DNA from: a virus
DNA: 64,000 nt
Virus record (IMG/VR): IMGVR_UViG_3300020468_000003
Location: 41,045-105,044 of that record
Direction: 5' to 3' (one strand)
The notes under the pieces are model-generated. The model was not told the DNA's origin, made no database searches, and was given only the letters and a program-made list of their open reading frames with translations. This document shows positions 38,969-49,520 of the stretch, one piece after another (position 1 is the stretch's first letter; the number at the start of each line of letters is the position of its first letter). The position numbers and the translations under genes are program-made.

Positions 38969-39278
38969 TGTCCATTTTATCAGAAATTTTTTTGAGTGCT
39001 TCTTCCCATCCATCTTTATCTTGAGACCATTTATTTAATGGGCAAGACTCTAATATAACTCTAGCTTTGGCAGGTATGAAACATCCACATTCTGCACACA
39101 TATCCTTTTTCTTTATCCACATCTCACATGATTTACAAATCTCATGTCTAACCTTATAGGTTTCATCAGATACAACTAAAGACTCAGGTCCATTCTTTTT
39201 AATATAGGTAATAATATCCCATGAAAAATTAGCAAAATTTTTCGTCTTCTCAATAAAAGATGGTTCGTCTTTTTCCAT
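38958..39278 (-). CDS. Small zinc-ribbon-like protein, 106 aa
   Basis: EICKSCEMWIKKKDMCAECGCFIPAKARV (about 47-75) has CxxC and CxxCGCF, a zinc-ribbon pattern. It sits within a charged protein that ends in MDKDS, part of the cassette repeat. Probably DNA- or RNA-binding. Unknown role. Confidence 0.75.
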   Translation of the reverse strand: MEKDEPSFIEKTKNFANFSWDIITYIKKNGPESLVVSDETYKVRHEICKSCEMWIKKKDMCAECGCFIPAKARVILESCPLNKWSQDKDGWEEALKKISDKMDKDS

Positions 39279-39309
39279 ACATCTTAGTGTATCATATAAT
39301 TATGTATTG

Positions 39310-40464
39310 TCAAGGTGTGGCAGGATAATCTCCCTTAATTGTAGTAGAACTAATAGATCCAGTTACACTGTAACTTGTTCCTGCAATTGCTCTTCCTGCT
39401 AATCCACCATCTCCAGTATTATTACTATCTCCACCTGCTAATGCCCATTCTCCACCTGCACCACCACCTTCACCTGGTTGTCCTTGAGAAGAGTTACAAC
39501 CATTGTCGGGATCAGGTGCACTACCATTATCTCCCTGTAATCCAGCAGATTCATTTCCATGTCCTCTTCCAGTACCACCATCACCACCTTCTCCACCAAG
39601 TCCACCTGCTACAGTGTATTCATTAAGGCAGTCGTCATATCTGTACCAAGCAGTTGTTTCAAACCAACAACTTCCCCACCAGTTACAAGGTCTTCGTCTT
39701 GCACATCCAGCTCCTGAATAGCATCCACTTGTTGATGTCCATCCTTCTGGGCAATCAGGACAACTACCACAATTCACAACAGTTTCAAAATCTTGGCATA
39801 ATCCACTAGCACCTTGATCTCCTGTCTTTCCTTTTTCTCCTCCACCACCTCCACCATAAATTCTTGCAGAGGAGTTTACATTTACAACTAAATTTTCTCC
39901 ACCAGTAGAAATGATAGACAGTGCAGTTCCACCCTGCTGTCCACTGATTGAAACATTACCAGGTTTTCCACCACCTAATCCAGGTCCACCCTTAATTGTG
40001 CCAGTGATATCAAATAAAACGTTATATGCAGGAGACTGTTCAAATGAAGCTGCAGCAGAAAGTGCATTGTCAGATCCTATATTACCATCTACAAACATAG
40101 TTTTGTTTATAGTTTTTGCTAAATTAGTATTCCAACTTAAAGCATCAATATCAAAATAGATATCAGATCCAGTCTGTGTAATATAATAAAATTTTATACT
40201 ATTTCTAAATTGCCCCAAAGCAACATCACTAACAGAACCTATTGCAGAATTTTCTGTAGCATCTGGAACTATCGGATTTGCACTTGTAGGACTTGTATCT
40301 CTCTTCAACTCTGACATACTAATTGGAGCAAGATCAGAAGCGAATGTTTCAGATCCACCAGAAGTAGTTTTACGAGACTGTGCTCTAAAAGTTCTCCTTA
40401 ACTCACTAAAAGTTATGGGTCCTGAAGCGAAAAATGGTCCTGCTTTTGATACTGATACAGACAT
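39310..40464 (-). CDS. Glycine-rich adhesin-like virion protein with Cys/Trp cluster
   Basis: The N-terminus (SGPITFSELRRTF) is a fibre-base motif common in T4-like cyanophage tail proteins. A Gly-rich part follows (GGPGLGGGKPG, IYGGGGGG, GGEGGDGGTGRGHG), like the polyglycine adhesins of gp38-type fibres. Residues 223-279 contain nine Cys and five Trp, a compact domain of possibly disulfide- or metal-stabilised kind. It has its own late promoter 20 bases upstream. Likely distal receptor-binding protein; the halogenase gene directly upstream is notable. Confidence 0.75.
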   Translation of the reverse strand: MSVSVSKAGPFFASGPITFSELRRTFRAQSRKTTSGGSETFASDLAPISMSELKRDTSPTSANPIVPDATENSAIGSVSDVALGQFRNSIKFYYITQTGSDIYFDIDALSWNTNLAKTINKTMFVDGNIGSDNALSAAASFEQSPAYNVLFDITGTIKGGPGLGGGKPGNVSISGQQGGTALSIISTGGENLVVNVNSSARIYGGGGGGEKGKTGDQGASGLCQDFETVVNCGSCPDCPEGWTSTSGCYSGAGCARRRPCNWWGSCWFETTAWYRYDDCLNEYTVAGGLGGEGGDGGTGRGHGNESAGLQGDNGSAPDPDNGCNSSQGQPGEGGGAGGEWALAGGDSNNTGDGGLAGRAIAGTSYSVTGSISSTTIKGDYPATP

Positions 40465-40484
40465 TTATATACTATCTTTTTTAT

Positions 40485-40492
40485 TATTTATA
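40485..40492 (-). promoter_or_regulatory. T4-like late promoter TATAAATA before adhesin gene
   Basis: Minus-strand TATAAATA lies about 20 bases before the start at 40464, in a 29-base AT-rich gap after the halogenase gene. Confidence 0.65.
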
Positions 40493-40493
40493 T

Positions 40494-41960
40494 TTATTTT
40501 TTAATTATGACTGAACCATTTAAAACAGATCTATGGGGAACAGATCTACTTCTACTCTTTGTACTTTCTTGTAACTCATGATTTTCCTTACATTGTTCTA
40601 ATATTTTTTTTGATTTGGGTAAATTTTTTATAAATTCATTAACTGAATCTGCATTTATCATTTCTAAACCATTACTAACTTGTATGTAACTATCAATGTG
40701 CCATTGAGAATCCTCACTCATAAATCCAGCTGGTATAAATTCAATGGAACATTTTTCTTCATATGCCTTCATCCAATCTGTTTTATTAGCAGTCATATAT
40801 TTCCAGAAAGGAGAGTCTATTCTATTTGTAGCATAATGTAGACAAATAAAATTAAATATATCCAGATAACTTTTCTCATTAAAATTATTATAATTAATCC
40901 TATCAAAATCTAAAAACTTAAGAGTGGTATTATTCTGCACAAAAAATTGTAATTGATTATAAACTATATGAAGTCCTGTAGATTCTAATGGTTCAATAAA
41001 TCCACTTGCAAGACCAACAGATAAACAATTTCCTATCCAATTTTTCTTATAATATCCTGGTTTGTAATGAATCACTCTAGGATTATCATTTAATTCAACA
41101 CCATGATTCTTTTTCAACCATTCATTATAATTTTTCTTTGCCTCTTCATCAGTAGTGAACTTAGATGAATATACATATCCAGTTCCATATCTTTTCTTCA
41201 ATGGAATTTGCCATATCCAACCATCTTTTGTTGCTTCTGCTTGTGTATATGATGGTATTTCTACAAGATTATGAGGTATCTGTTGTGGAATTGCTCTATC
41301 TAATGGAAGATAACCTGTAATATCAACCCACTCAGGGTTTAAATGTTTAAATAAGACACTATTAAATCCAGAAGCATCGACATAAAAATCAGCAGTTACT
41401 TCTCCTCTATTTTTAAACACAATACTTTGTATACTTTTTCCATCTGAATTTACTCTCTCTACTACATCATCAATACGATCTATTTCATCTTCAATATCAT
41501 TTAAAATATATTGTGAGACAATTTGTGTATCTATGTGGAAGGCATGATCATAATAAAAATCATGACTGGGAACTGTTGTTGTTGCATTATTATGTAATAT
41601 CCCTCCATTGTAAGTTCCATTTGGAATTGAGTATAAAGATTCTGGATAATCTTGTCCTGAAGGATCTATATTACACTTATTAAATCCATGAAAATATTCT
41701 CTATTTCTTGTCCAATTTTTAAAATTTATTCCCAACTTTACAGTGCTTTCAGTGTCTTTAATAAAATCTGAAATTTGAACATATAGATATCTTTTAAGAA
41801 AATCTACAAATGCAGGTGTTGTACTCTCTCCAACACCTATATTTTTTTTCTTACTATCGTAATATATCTCTACTTTAACTCTACCTACATAAAATCTTTT
41901 GAGCATAGCAGCAGCAATCAGTCCAGATGAACCAGACCCAATAATAATAATTTTTTTCAT
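40494..41960 (-). CDS. Flavin-dependent tryptophan-halogenase-like enzyme, 488 aa
   Basis: IIGSGSSGLIAA at the N-terminus is the FAD motif. GVGESTTPA and STVKLGINFKNW contain Lys75, aligned with PrnA Lys79. WIWQIPL (about 244-250) is the W-x-W-x-I-P motif, and IEPLESTG (around 330) holds the conserved Glu. Compared with the 590-aa copy at 22.9 kb it is shorter and diverged. It lies between a large fibre gene (9 bases downstream of it) and the Trp-rich adhesin gene. Substrate unknown. Confidence 0.88.
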   Translation of the reverse strand: MKKIIIIGSGSSGLIAAAMLKRFYVGRVKVEIYYDSKKKNIGVGESTTPAFVDFLKRYLYVQISDFIKDTESTVKLGINFKNWTRNREYFHGFNKCNIDPSGQDYPESLYSIPNGTYNGGILHNNATTTVPSHDFYYDHAFHIDTQIVSQYILNDIEDEIDRIDDVVERVNSDGKSIQSIVFKNRGEVTADFYVDASGFNSVLFKHLNPEWVDITGYLPLDRAIPQQIPHNLVEIPSYTQAEATKDGWIWQIPLKKRYGTGYVYSSKFTTDEEAKKNYNEWLKKNHGVELNDNPRVIHYKPGYYKKNWIGNCLSVGLASGFIEPLESTGLHIVYNQLQFFVQNNTTLKFLDFDRINYNNFNEKSYLDIFNFICLHYATNRIDSPFWKYMTANKTDWMKAYEEKCSIEFIPAGFMSEDSQWHIDSYIQVSNGLEMINADSVNEFIKNLPKSKKILEQCKENHELQESTKSRSRSVPHRSVLNGSVIIKK

Positions 41961-41968
41961 AAATTAGA

Positions 41969-44143
41969 TCAGGATAAAGTCAAACTTGTACTTCCAATAC
42001 CTGCAACTGTAAATGTTAATGTAGATCCTACTACACTTATTTGAACTGGAGTACCAGTTCCACTTGTAAATCCGTTTGCTGCTGTTACAATTCCTGTTTG
42101 ATTAGCAAATCCTACCCATTCATCATCACAATATGCTTGATGTTCTCCTGCATCTGTGTTATAAATTATGGATCCAGTTTGCGTAGTAACACCAGCTCTC
42201 TGAGCAGTTGTTGCTTGAGGAGTTCTCATTGCTCTAGCAGAACTAAGACCTGGACCAGGACCACTTCCTGCTTTGGAGAAATCAACTGCAGCAAGAGGAA
42301 CGTGCGTACCTACACCTAATAAACTATTTTCATCGCATATTACACCAGAATTATAAACTCTAACCTGTGTATTAAAGAATCCTGCAGCTTCATAGCATGC
42401 AAAAGTTTCATTAGTATTCTGTTCATATAAGTATGCTATCGAAGTTGTTCCTACACCAACTGCACCAAAGTTTGCTTGTCCACCAACGACTAAAGCACCA
42501 CTAACAGCATTGCTAGTGTACTCATTACTTGTATTAATTCCAAGTCTTCCAATTAATCCTGTTTTAGCTTGTGCATCAAGATCAACTATTGGGTCATCAG
42601 TTCCTATACCAACACTAGTTCCTGCACCAATACTGGAGTTTACATATATTTTTCCGAAAGTATTAATTCCTGCGTTGTTGATCTTAGAAGCAATAACATT
42701 TGGTAAATTAAATGTCCCTGCATCAATTGATCCTCCAATACTAAAGTTACCACCAACAAATGCATTACCTGTAACAGTCGATGAACCAACCACATGTAAC
42801 TTATGATTTGGATTTACAACTCCTAAACCTAAGTCACCTTGATATGTCAGGGTCATCATATCGCCATTTGATTGACCATTAACAAAGTTAAAGTTACCTG
42901 TTGATAATCCTGCAGGACCTCCATGAAGAACTAAGTTAAAGTCTCCTGTATCGTTATTAACAATATCAAGTGTTTTATCAGCAACACCAAACTTCATTGC
43001 TGCAGAACTAGCACCAACACCTACTGATTGTCCAATAGAAAGTACAGAACTATCTCCTTCAGAAACTATTTCTATCTTTGCAACACCACTTGGTTTGCGA
43101 ATCTGAAGATCAGAAGTAGGAATAACAGTTCCTATACCAATGAATTTTCCATTATTTGCAAGAATAGTTCCACCAGTACCAACATGTAATACATCAGTTA
43201 CTGTGCTTACTCCTATTGTTGAGAAACCTGATTTTATTTCAGATGCATTTAAAATAACTACATTACCAGATCCAAGATTAAATCCTTCTGTTCCCGTTCC
43301 AATTCTTGCATCTGCTTCTTTATTAACTAATTCAAACCAATTTCCTGCGTGTGCATATAATGCTTTCCCACTCTCATGAACATGAGCAAATGCACCATGG
43401 TATGTTACAGGTGAAGGTAAATCTCCATAAGTTGCATATAAAAATGGAATTACATTACTTACTGCTGCTCCAACGATTCTACCATTGGCATCAATACTTC
43501 CATCAACTTTTAGTGCATCAACTCCAGATTGAAGTTGAGTTACTGTTAATAATGGTAATGCTGTACTATCAATAATTGATGTAACACCTGTTATTCTTGC
43601 TTCAGGACCTTCAAATGAAAGTTGTCTTGTTGTTATTATACCTGTTGCTTTAATATCTCCTGTTGAATTTATCCCAACACCTGGTGAATACTCATCATCT
43701 GCTGTGCCACCAATTTGAAGAGCATTGTATGGAAGTTCAGTTGCTATTCCAACATATCCTGCAGAGTATATACTTGAAAAACCTAATCCAGGATTTACAT
43801 CAATCCATTGAGATGTTGGTAAGTTAAGTAGATTAGCACCATCTCCAAAGTAAGTAATAACTCCTGATGTGGAAGTTGCAGTGACAATACCTGATGGGAG
43901 TATAGATGTTATACCAACTTCTATCTGTCCTATAGTTGCTACTCCTGAAACTATAGCACCTTCTTCTATAAACGTATTTTTTATCGTTGCTATCCCTACA
44001 ACTTTCGCTGTACCCCTGACATCCAAAAACTCTGTCGGAACGGATGTACCGATTCCAACCAGACCATTAGGATTTACGATGAAATTGTCGTCATCAACTT
44101 GGACACCATTACGAAAATTAAACGACTTCTTATAATTAGGCAT
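41969..44143 (-). CDS. Tail fibre-like structural protein, 724 aa
   Basis: This protein shows repeated beta-strand sequences of the form GTSVP-x-x-x-LDVRG and GIGTSN, typical of fibre shafts with 'VGIGT...' repeats (e.g. NGLVGIGTSVPTEFLDV, IGTVIPTSDLQI, LGVGTHVPLAAV). The N-terminus MPNYKKSFNFRNGVQVDD recalls a fibre-base signal. It follows the larger 1759-aa fibre gene by 13 bases. No catalytic or attachment motif visible. Confidence 0.8.
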   Translation of the reverse strand: MPNYKKSFNFRNGVQVDDDNFIVNPNGLVGIGTSVPTEFLDVRGTAKVVGIATIKNTFIEEGAIVSGVATIGQIEVGITSILPSGIVTATSTSGVITYFGDGANLLNLPTSQWIDVNPGLGFSSIYSAGYVGIATELPYNALQIGGTADDEYSPGVGINSTGDIKATGIITTRQLSFEGPEARITGVTSIIDSTALPLLTVTQLQSGVDALKVDGSIDANGRIVGAAVSNVIPFLYATYGDLPSPVTYHGAFAHVHESGKALYAHAGNWFELVNKEADARIGTGTEGFNLGSGNVVILNASEIKSGFSTIGVSTVTDVLHVGTGGTILANNGKFIGIGTVIPTSDLQIRKPSGVAKIEIVSEGDSSVLSIGQSVGVGASSAAMKFGVADKTLDIVNNDTGDFNLVLHGGPAGLSTGNFNFVNGQSNGDMMTLTYQGDLGLGVVNPNHKLHVVGSSTVTGNAFVGGNFSIGGSIDAGTFNLPNVIASKINNAGINTFGKIYVNSSIGAGTSVGIGTDDPIVDLDAQAKTGLIGRLGINTSNEYTSNAVSGALVVGGQANFGAVGVGTTSIAYLYEQNTNETFACYEAAGFFNTQVRVYNSGVICDENSLLGVGTHVPLAAVDFSKAGSGPGPGLSSARAMRTPQATTAQRAGVTTQTGSIIYNTDAGEHQAYCDDEWVGFANQTGIVTAANGFTSGTGTPVQISVVGSTLTFTVAGIGSTSLTLS

Positions 44144-44156
44144 CTACTTACACTTT

Positions 44157-47100
44157 TTAGTTATTTAGTCTTTGTTCTAATGAATCAACTTTTGCGTTGA
44201 GTTCTTTAATTGCTTCCACAAGTAGTGGAACAACTCTATCATAATCAACAGCAAGATATCCATTCTTACGTGTTGTAACTGCTTCTGGTAAAACTTCTTC
44301 AAGTTCCTGTGCAATCACACCAACATCTTTACCAGTCTTTCCAGACTTTTCATTCCAATCATATGTGTTACCACTGATTGATATAACTTTAGCAAGAGGA
44401 TCATCAATAGGAGTAATGTTATCTTTCAGTCTAGCATCAGATGTGTAGAAAGCAGTAATGTCTCCTTCCACATTCAAGTCTGATGTCATAGTGGTAACAG
44501 TGCTTATAGAAACACTACTTCCAATTGCAGCACTTATAACAAGATCTCCACCTCTAGTGTCAATGGTTGTAGTACCACCAACACCAAGTCTAATTCCATC
44601 AATGTATGCTGATTCAAATGCTTGATCTTCCTTACCAACGTATGCTCCTTTATCAACATCAGGAATAATTCCTGTCTCAACAATAATTTCATCGCCAAAT
44701 GTTGCTTTACCAGAAATACCAACTCCACCTGCAACAACTAGAGCACCAGTTGTTTTACTTGTTGATGGTGTAGTATCATCTAATTTAAGAACTCCAGTGA
44801 TTGTTCCTGTATTTCTAAGTCTAACTTCTTTATTGAATGTTACAGGACCATCAAACTGAGATAGTACCGTTCCAGACTTACCACCCTCAACTCTTAATCT
44901 TTCTTTGATTAATACTTCATCAAATACAACACTTAATCTACCAACTTCTTGTCCTGTTACAGTAGGAGATGGAACATCAAATGTTCTTTCTTGTCCAGTT
45001 GCAGAACTGGATTTCTTATTACCTATGAAGAAATCTCCTTCGCTGTTCATACCAGTATAAACAACAACACCTGCAGATTTCTTCTGAGATTGTGCTAAGA
45101 AGGACTCTACCTCTGTTAGAGTTCTTACTTGTACTTGAGGTAAACCTGTGGAATAGTTACCTGGACCAAAACCAAGATATTCAAATGTATGTGCAGAAGC
45201 ACGAATAATAGAAGGTCTTCTAAGTTCAATTGCTTTTGGTTTTATTTTCTTAGCAATTGATCCTGAAGCATGATTTTCTTTTGGAGTTCCAAATACACCA
45301 CGAATAACATTTAATTCATTAGTATTAGTTCCACTAAATGAGGAATTAGAAATCCTCATTATTTCATTATCAATCTGAATATATGAACCAACAGGGAATT
45401 GATTTAGAGTTGCAATACCACAAAGAGTTGAATCAGAAACAGCAACAGTATCTCCGTCTGAAATTGGTACATGAAGGAAGAACTTATCTAAGTCGTATGT
45501 TGGTATGCCTCTGGTTCCTAAATTCTCTGTTGTACTATCAGAAGCAGCATTATTTGCATCAAAACCATGAGGTAACAAGTATGAGGTAGATGATAAAGTA
45601 TCTGATGTTTTAACTGTGAATGTAGTAACACCAACTTTTTCATTAACAACAAAGACTCCTAATTTATTATTACTTGAATCTTTAAATTCAACTTTAGATC
45701 CTGCAGTTAAAGCATGTGCAAAATCAGTAGTAAAGGTTGTAATACCTAAAACTGGTCCTGCAACTGTGTTTACATGAACAGAAGGTCCTAAGTTTAGTAA
45801 ATACTGTCCTGAATGAATTTCTATATCACCTGCAGTTAGAGCAATTGAAACTTGATTCTTAGCAGGTATTGAAGCAATCTTATAATATCCTTCTCCAGTT
45901 GTTCCAATTCCTGTTATTTGAACAGTATCTCCTATGTTTGTAGAGATACCAGAAGAAGATATTGTAACTCCTGCACCTGTACCAGAACCTAAAACTGATG
46001 TATCAAAGTCTAATTCTTCAGCATCAGTATATCCAGATCCTCTAGAGATGAAATCTACATCTGTTATAGTACCACCTGTACCGACTGTAACTTTTGCAGT
46101 CGCACCATCCCAAGTTGTGGTTCCATTATTAAGTAACTTAACATTATAATGTACACCCTCGTTATAACCACTACCACCTGCAAATGAACTATAAGTAGTT
46201 ACACCTGAGAATCCATGTTCTCTATCAAGAGTAACAGTTGCAACTCCCGCATTTACACTAGTGAAGACTGTTGTTACACCAGTTATTTTTTTACCAATAC
46301 CAAAATCTTCTACAAATGAATCTAAGGTTTCTCTTGTTATACTCTTAGTAAGATCGTTAGATACAACTTCTCCAATTGGAGCTCTTTTTGCAAAGGACTT
46401 CATTGGACCAGGATTATCATTTACATTATCCTTATCTAATTCTGGATAAAGATTAGTAACATTTTGACTGTATTTGAAATCTGTAAATTCTTCAGTTAAT
46501 GCATTATCAGAATTTAAAACATAACCATGATAAACACCATCTTGAACGTCCTTAATATAATCTGCAATTACCTCTGAACGATAAACATAATAATTTCTCT
46601 TAGTATCGTTCTTTTGGAATCTTGGTAAGTTTAAGTTTCTTGATGAAGTATCGCTGTTAAACACTCCTGGTGTATGAACAATACTATCAACATCGGTACT
46701 TGAATATGTAAATTCATGATCATTTACAATACCAGTTACAGTAAATCTTCCGTTATATCCTAAATTATTTGCACCACCAGTATTAGTTGTACTTCTTACA
46801 TTTACAATATTAACTAAGTTACCTGTATTCAACTGGTGTGGAATTTCTGAAGTTACGGTTACAACACCTGCACTTCCTGAAATACATGTACTGATGAATC
46901 TTGTATTTCTATCAAAGTCATAATCTGTAGAACCAATACTTACTCTTGATGAATCAGCATCATTTCTATATCCAGTAGAGCTAGACTCTTGGATAATAAA
47001 GGTTTCAGATGGTTGTTTAGCATTCTCAGCATCTTTTGGAACAACAATTCTAACTTTATATAATTTTTCATCTAAACTTCTTGAATCATCTGTTCTTACA

Positions 47101-49436
47101 ACAAAACTGTTATCAGTTGTTTGTGAAAGGGTAGAAACTCCATTTGTATTTAATGCACTGTAAATACTATTACCATGTGTACTATGGATATACCAGTTAC
47201 TAACATTAGAGTCAAACTGAACTGGATGTCCAACATCTCCTGCACTCTTATCAGAAACTCTACTGGTTATTGTTAAATTACTTCCACCATATACTGTAAC
47301 TGCTGAATTACTATCTGCAGCTGCTTTAGATGATGCTAATTTAATTGTAGTAGAACTTTCTTTAATTGCGTAATAAAGTCTATTAGGGACTAAGTTTTCT
47401 GGTAGATCACCATTGCTACTCTTAATAACAACACTTTCTCCAGTTAAAAGATTATGGGTTCCAATAGTGAATATATTACTAACAGGTCCAGAGATTACAG
47501 GAAACTCTTTAAATGCTATACTAATACCAAGGGAAGTTGTTCCTCCACTAACAGTATTATCTAACATACAAATGTCAGAAGTAAATGTACCAATACCAGC
47601 ACCTAGGTTAACAGAAAGAGAATCATTTACTTTTGCACCAACTCTATAACCCTGTGTTAATACTGGAGGAGCATCATCAAAGTTATTAAAACCAAAGAGA
47701 TATAATTGACTTGAAATACCAACTGCTGTGGTAAGACCAACATCTAAAGACTGCCAATCTACATTTGTTTCAGATTCGCTTATTGACCTTGGTGTTATAA
47801 TAGATGTTATGTAAGATTTGTTATCTTTGTCAAACGCAGCTTTCCTAAATCCATCTGAAGCAAGTGAGAACTGTCCAAAGTTGGAGTTAGAGTTAGTAAC
47901 GGAAGCATCACCACCACTCGAAGTTTCAAAATGCTTATTGAATCCAATCGCAAACACAGAAACAATCTGCATGACAGCATCATTGGATATTTTAATATGA
48001 GTGGTATCAAATCCTTTTCTATAGACTGCATCAGAATCTAAATGATATACCTTTGCTTTATCTAATGAAGATGCACCAGATGATAGTTCTGCACCTGTTT
48101 TCTTACTTATAGATCTTCCTTCGTAACTTCTTGTTGCTTCATTATATTTTACAAATGCACGATCATCCTTTTGTAGTGATATGCCAGTAAACTGGGCAAC
48201 AACCATTGAACGGAAACCAGATGCTTTTGATCCGTCTGCATGCATACCTTGCATACCAAATACAGATCTCAATGAAATATTAAAGATATAAGGAGAAGCA
48301 CCAGAAACTGTATCAGTTTCAATTGTTACTACTGCACCACTAACATCGGGTATAGTTAAGAGGTTAGGTTGAACGTATGGTAAAAGATATGTAAAAGTTT
48401 TACTGTTAACTATACTTTGAACTTTAGTTGATATATTATAATCGTTTACGTTATCTGGAACTCCAACTCCATCAATCTTAACGGGAGTACCTTCATTAAA
48501 TCCATGATCCAATACAGTAGTAACTGTTATAACAGGTCCTGCTGTTCCACCACTACCAGATTCAATTCTAGCAATTGATAGAGGATCTGCAGCAAATGCA
48601 CCTACAATTTCCCATTCTGGTCTTTGTTTCGCAAATGCATCTGGATCATCAGGATACTTCTCTGGAATATTTCTTATAGAACTGAATGCGTTTGACAGTT
48701 TACTATAATACATGTCAAGGTCAGTTATATCATAACCAGAAACCTTATTAACACCATCAGCATATTCAAAACAAGTTAGTTTATGGTGAGAGAAACTTGG
48801 TTTTGAACGGTTAGTTGTTGAAAAATCAATTGGATCGGTATATACAGTTCCTAATTCATTACCATCAAATATTGAGAACTGCCAGAAATAAGATGTACCA
48901 GTTATTCTAAAAATAGCAGATGCAGCAACATTTGTATCTGTTGGGTTTGGAATATACTTCGGTCTTATCTTTGTTTTTCTTAAATCTAATCCAACAAGTG
49001 ATGTACCACGAGGAACAATTACACCACCATTTACACTATTAAACTTATATAATTGGTTTTCTACCTGATTTAAATCGAAGTTTGAATCTAAATTTAAAGC
49101 AATTTCTTCAGAAGGTGGAGAGTTTGTACCAGATGGAGAAGTAACTCTTACACCCAAACTTGCATCGTTAAAGATTGCAAAACCAGGTCTATTATCTATA
49201 ACATGCTCTCCTGGAAAAAGCAATATTGTAGTTTGTTCTATTTTATCGTTATTATTTCCTTTAAGATATGAAAATCTAGCAGACTCTATTAATGCCCTTT
49301 GTATAGTTTTAAAAGGTTTAGCAAGAGAATTTCCTTGGTTTTCAATACTATCGGTGGCTTCAAGATCATTTGGATTGACATAAAGTGTCCTTCCATCGGT
49401 GTTCTTGATAAAATTATCTAATTTATTAAGTGGCAT
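44157..49436 (-). CDS. Large tail fibre/spike with S74-type C-terminal chaperone
   Basis: The N-terminus YVNPNDLEATDSIENQGNSLAKPFKTIQRALIESARF fits a right-handed beta-helix repeat of the pectate-lyase-like type. Around residue 500 it has TNSNSNFGQFSLASDG, shared with the 1402-aa fibre. The C-terminus DARLKDNITPIDDPLAKVISISGNTYDWNE...DVGVIAQELEEVLPEAV matches the S74 intramolecular chaperone, which cleaves itself off after trimer assembly. Late promoter CATAAATA lies 32 bases upstream. Likely a long tail fibre. Confidence 0.88.
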   Translation of the reverse strand: MPLNKLDNFIKNTDGRTLYVNPNDLEATDSIENQGNSLAKPFKTIQRALIESARFSYLKGNNNDKIEQTTILLFPGEHVIDNRPGFAIFNDASLGVRVTSPSGTNSPPSEEIALNLDSNFDLNQVENQLYKFNSVNGGVIVPRGTSLVGLDLRKTKIRPKYIPNPTDTNVAASAIFRITGTSYFWQFSIFDGNELGTVYTDPIDFSTTNRSKPSFSHHKLTCFEYADGVNKVSGYDITDLDMYYSKLSNAFSSIRNIPEKYPDDPDAFAKQRPEWEIVGAFAADPLSIARIESGSGGTAGPVITVTTVLDHGFNEGTPVKIDGVGVPDNVNDYNISTKVQSIVNSKTFTYLLPYVQPNLLTIPDVSGAVVTIETDTVSGASPYIFNISLRSVFGMQGMHADGSKASGFRSMVVAQFTGISLQKDDRAFVKYNEATRSYEGRSISKKTGAELSSGASSLDKAKVYHLDSDAVYRKGFDTTHIKISNDAVMQIVSVFAIGFNKHFETSSGGDASVTNSNSNFGQFSLASDGFRKAAFDKDNKSYITSIITPRSISESETNVDWQSLDVGLTTAVGISSQLYLFGFNNFDDAPPVLTQGYRVGAKVNDSLSVNLGAGIGTFTSDICMLDNTVSGGTTSLGISIAFKEFPVISGPVSNIFTIGTHNLLTGESVVIKSSNGDLPENLVPNRLYYAIKESSTTIKLASSKAAADSNSAVTVYGGSNLTITSRVSDKSAGDVGHPVQFDSNVSNWYIHSTHGNSIYSALNTNGVSTLSQTTDNSFVVRTDDSRSLDEKLYKVRIVVPKDAENAKQPSETFIIQESSSTGYRNDADSSRVSIGSTDYDFDRNTRFISTCISGSAGVVTVTSEIPHQLNTGNLVNIVNVRSTTNTGGANNLGYNGRFTVTGIVNDHEFTYSSTDVDSIVHTPGVFNSDTSSRNLNLPRFQKNDTKRNYYVYRSEVIADYIKDVQDGVYHGYVLNSDNALTEEFTDFKYSQNVTNLYPELDKDNVNDNPGPMKSFAKRAPIGEVVSNDLTKSITRETLDSFVEDFGIGKKITGVTTVFTSVNAGVATVTLDREHGFSGVTTYSSFAGGSGYNEGVHYNVKLLNNGTTTWDGATAKVTVGTGGTITDVDFISRGSGYTDAEELDFDTSVLGSGTGAGVTISSSGISTNIGDTVQITGIGTTGEGYYKIASIPAKNQVSIALTAGDIEIHSGQYLLNLGPSVHVNTVAGPVLGITTFTTDFAHALTAGSKVEFKDSSNNKLGVFVVNEKVGVTTFTVKTSDTLSSTSYLLPHGFDANNAASDSTTENLGTRGIPTYDLDKFFLHVPISDGDTVAVSDSTLCGIATLNQFPVGSYIQIDNEIMRISNSSFSGTNTNELNVIRGVFGTPKENHASGSIAKKIKPKAIELRRPSIIRASAHTFEYLGFGPGNYSTGLPQVQVRTLTEVESFLAQSQKKSAGVVVYTGMNSEGDFFIGNKKSSSATGQERTFDVPSPTVTGQEVGRLSVVFDEVLIKERLRVEGGKSGTVLSQFDGPVTFNKEVRLRNTGTITGVLKLDDTTPSTSKTTGALVVAGGVGISGKATFGDEIIVETGIIPDVDKGAYVGKEDQAFESAYIDGIRLGVGGTTTIDTRGGDLVISAAIGSSVSISTVTTMTSDLNVEGDITAFYTSDARLKDNITPIDDPLAKVISISGNTYDWNEKSGKTGKDVGVIAQELEEVLPEAVTTRKNGYLAVDYDRVVPLLVEAIKELNAKVDSLEQRLNN

Positions 49437-49467
49437 TGTCGTTCACGACCATGAGATTTCTATATTT

Positions 49468-49475
49468 TATTTATG
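49468..49475 (-). promoter_or_regulatory. T4-like late promoter CATAAATA before the 1759-aa fibre gene
   Basis: Minus-strand CATAAATA, a permitted cyanophage late variant (NATAAATA), lies 32 bases before the start codon at 49436. Confidence 0.6.
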
Positions 49476-49520
49476 GTAGTAGAAGTTACCCTACTTTCAT
49501 AATATACTATAAAACCAGTA

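Noticed and set aside
38891-39013. N-terminal extension of the SF2 helicase
   Set aside because: It crosses cassette O and overlaps the zinc-ribbon gene by 56 bases; the ATG at 38890 fits the -10.
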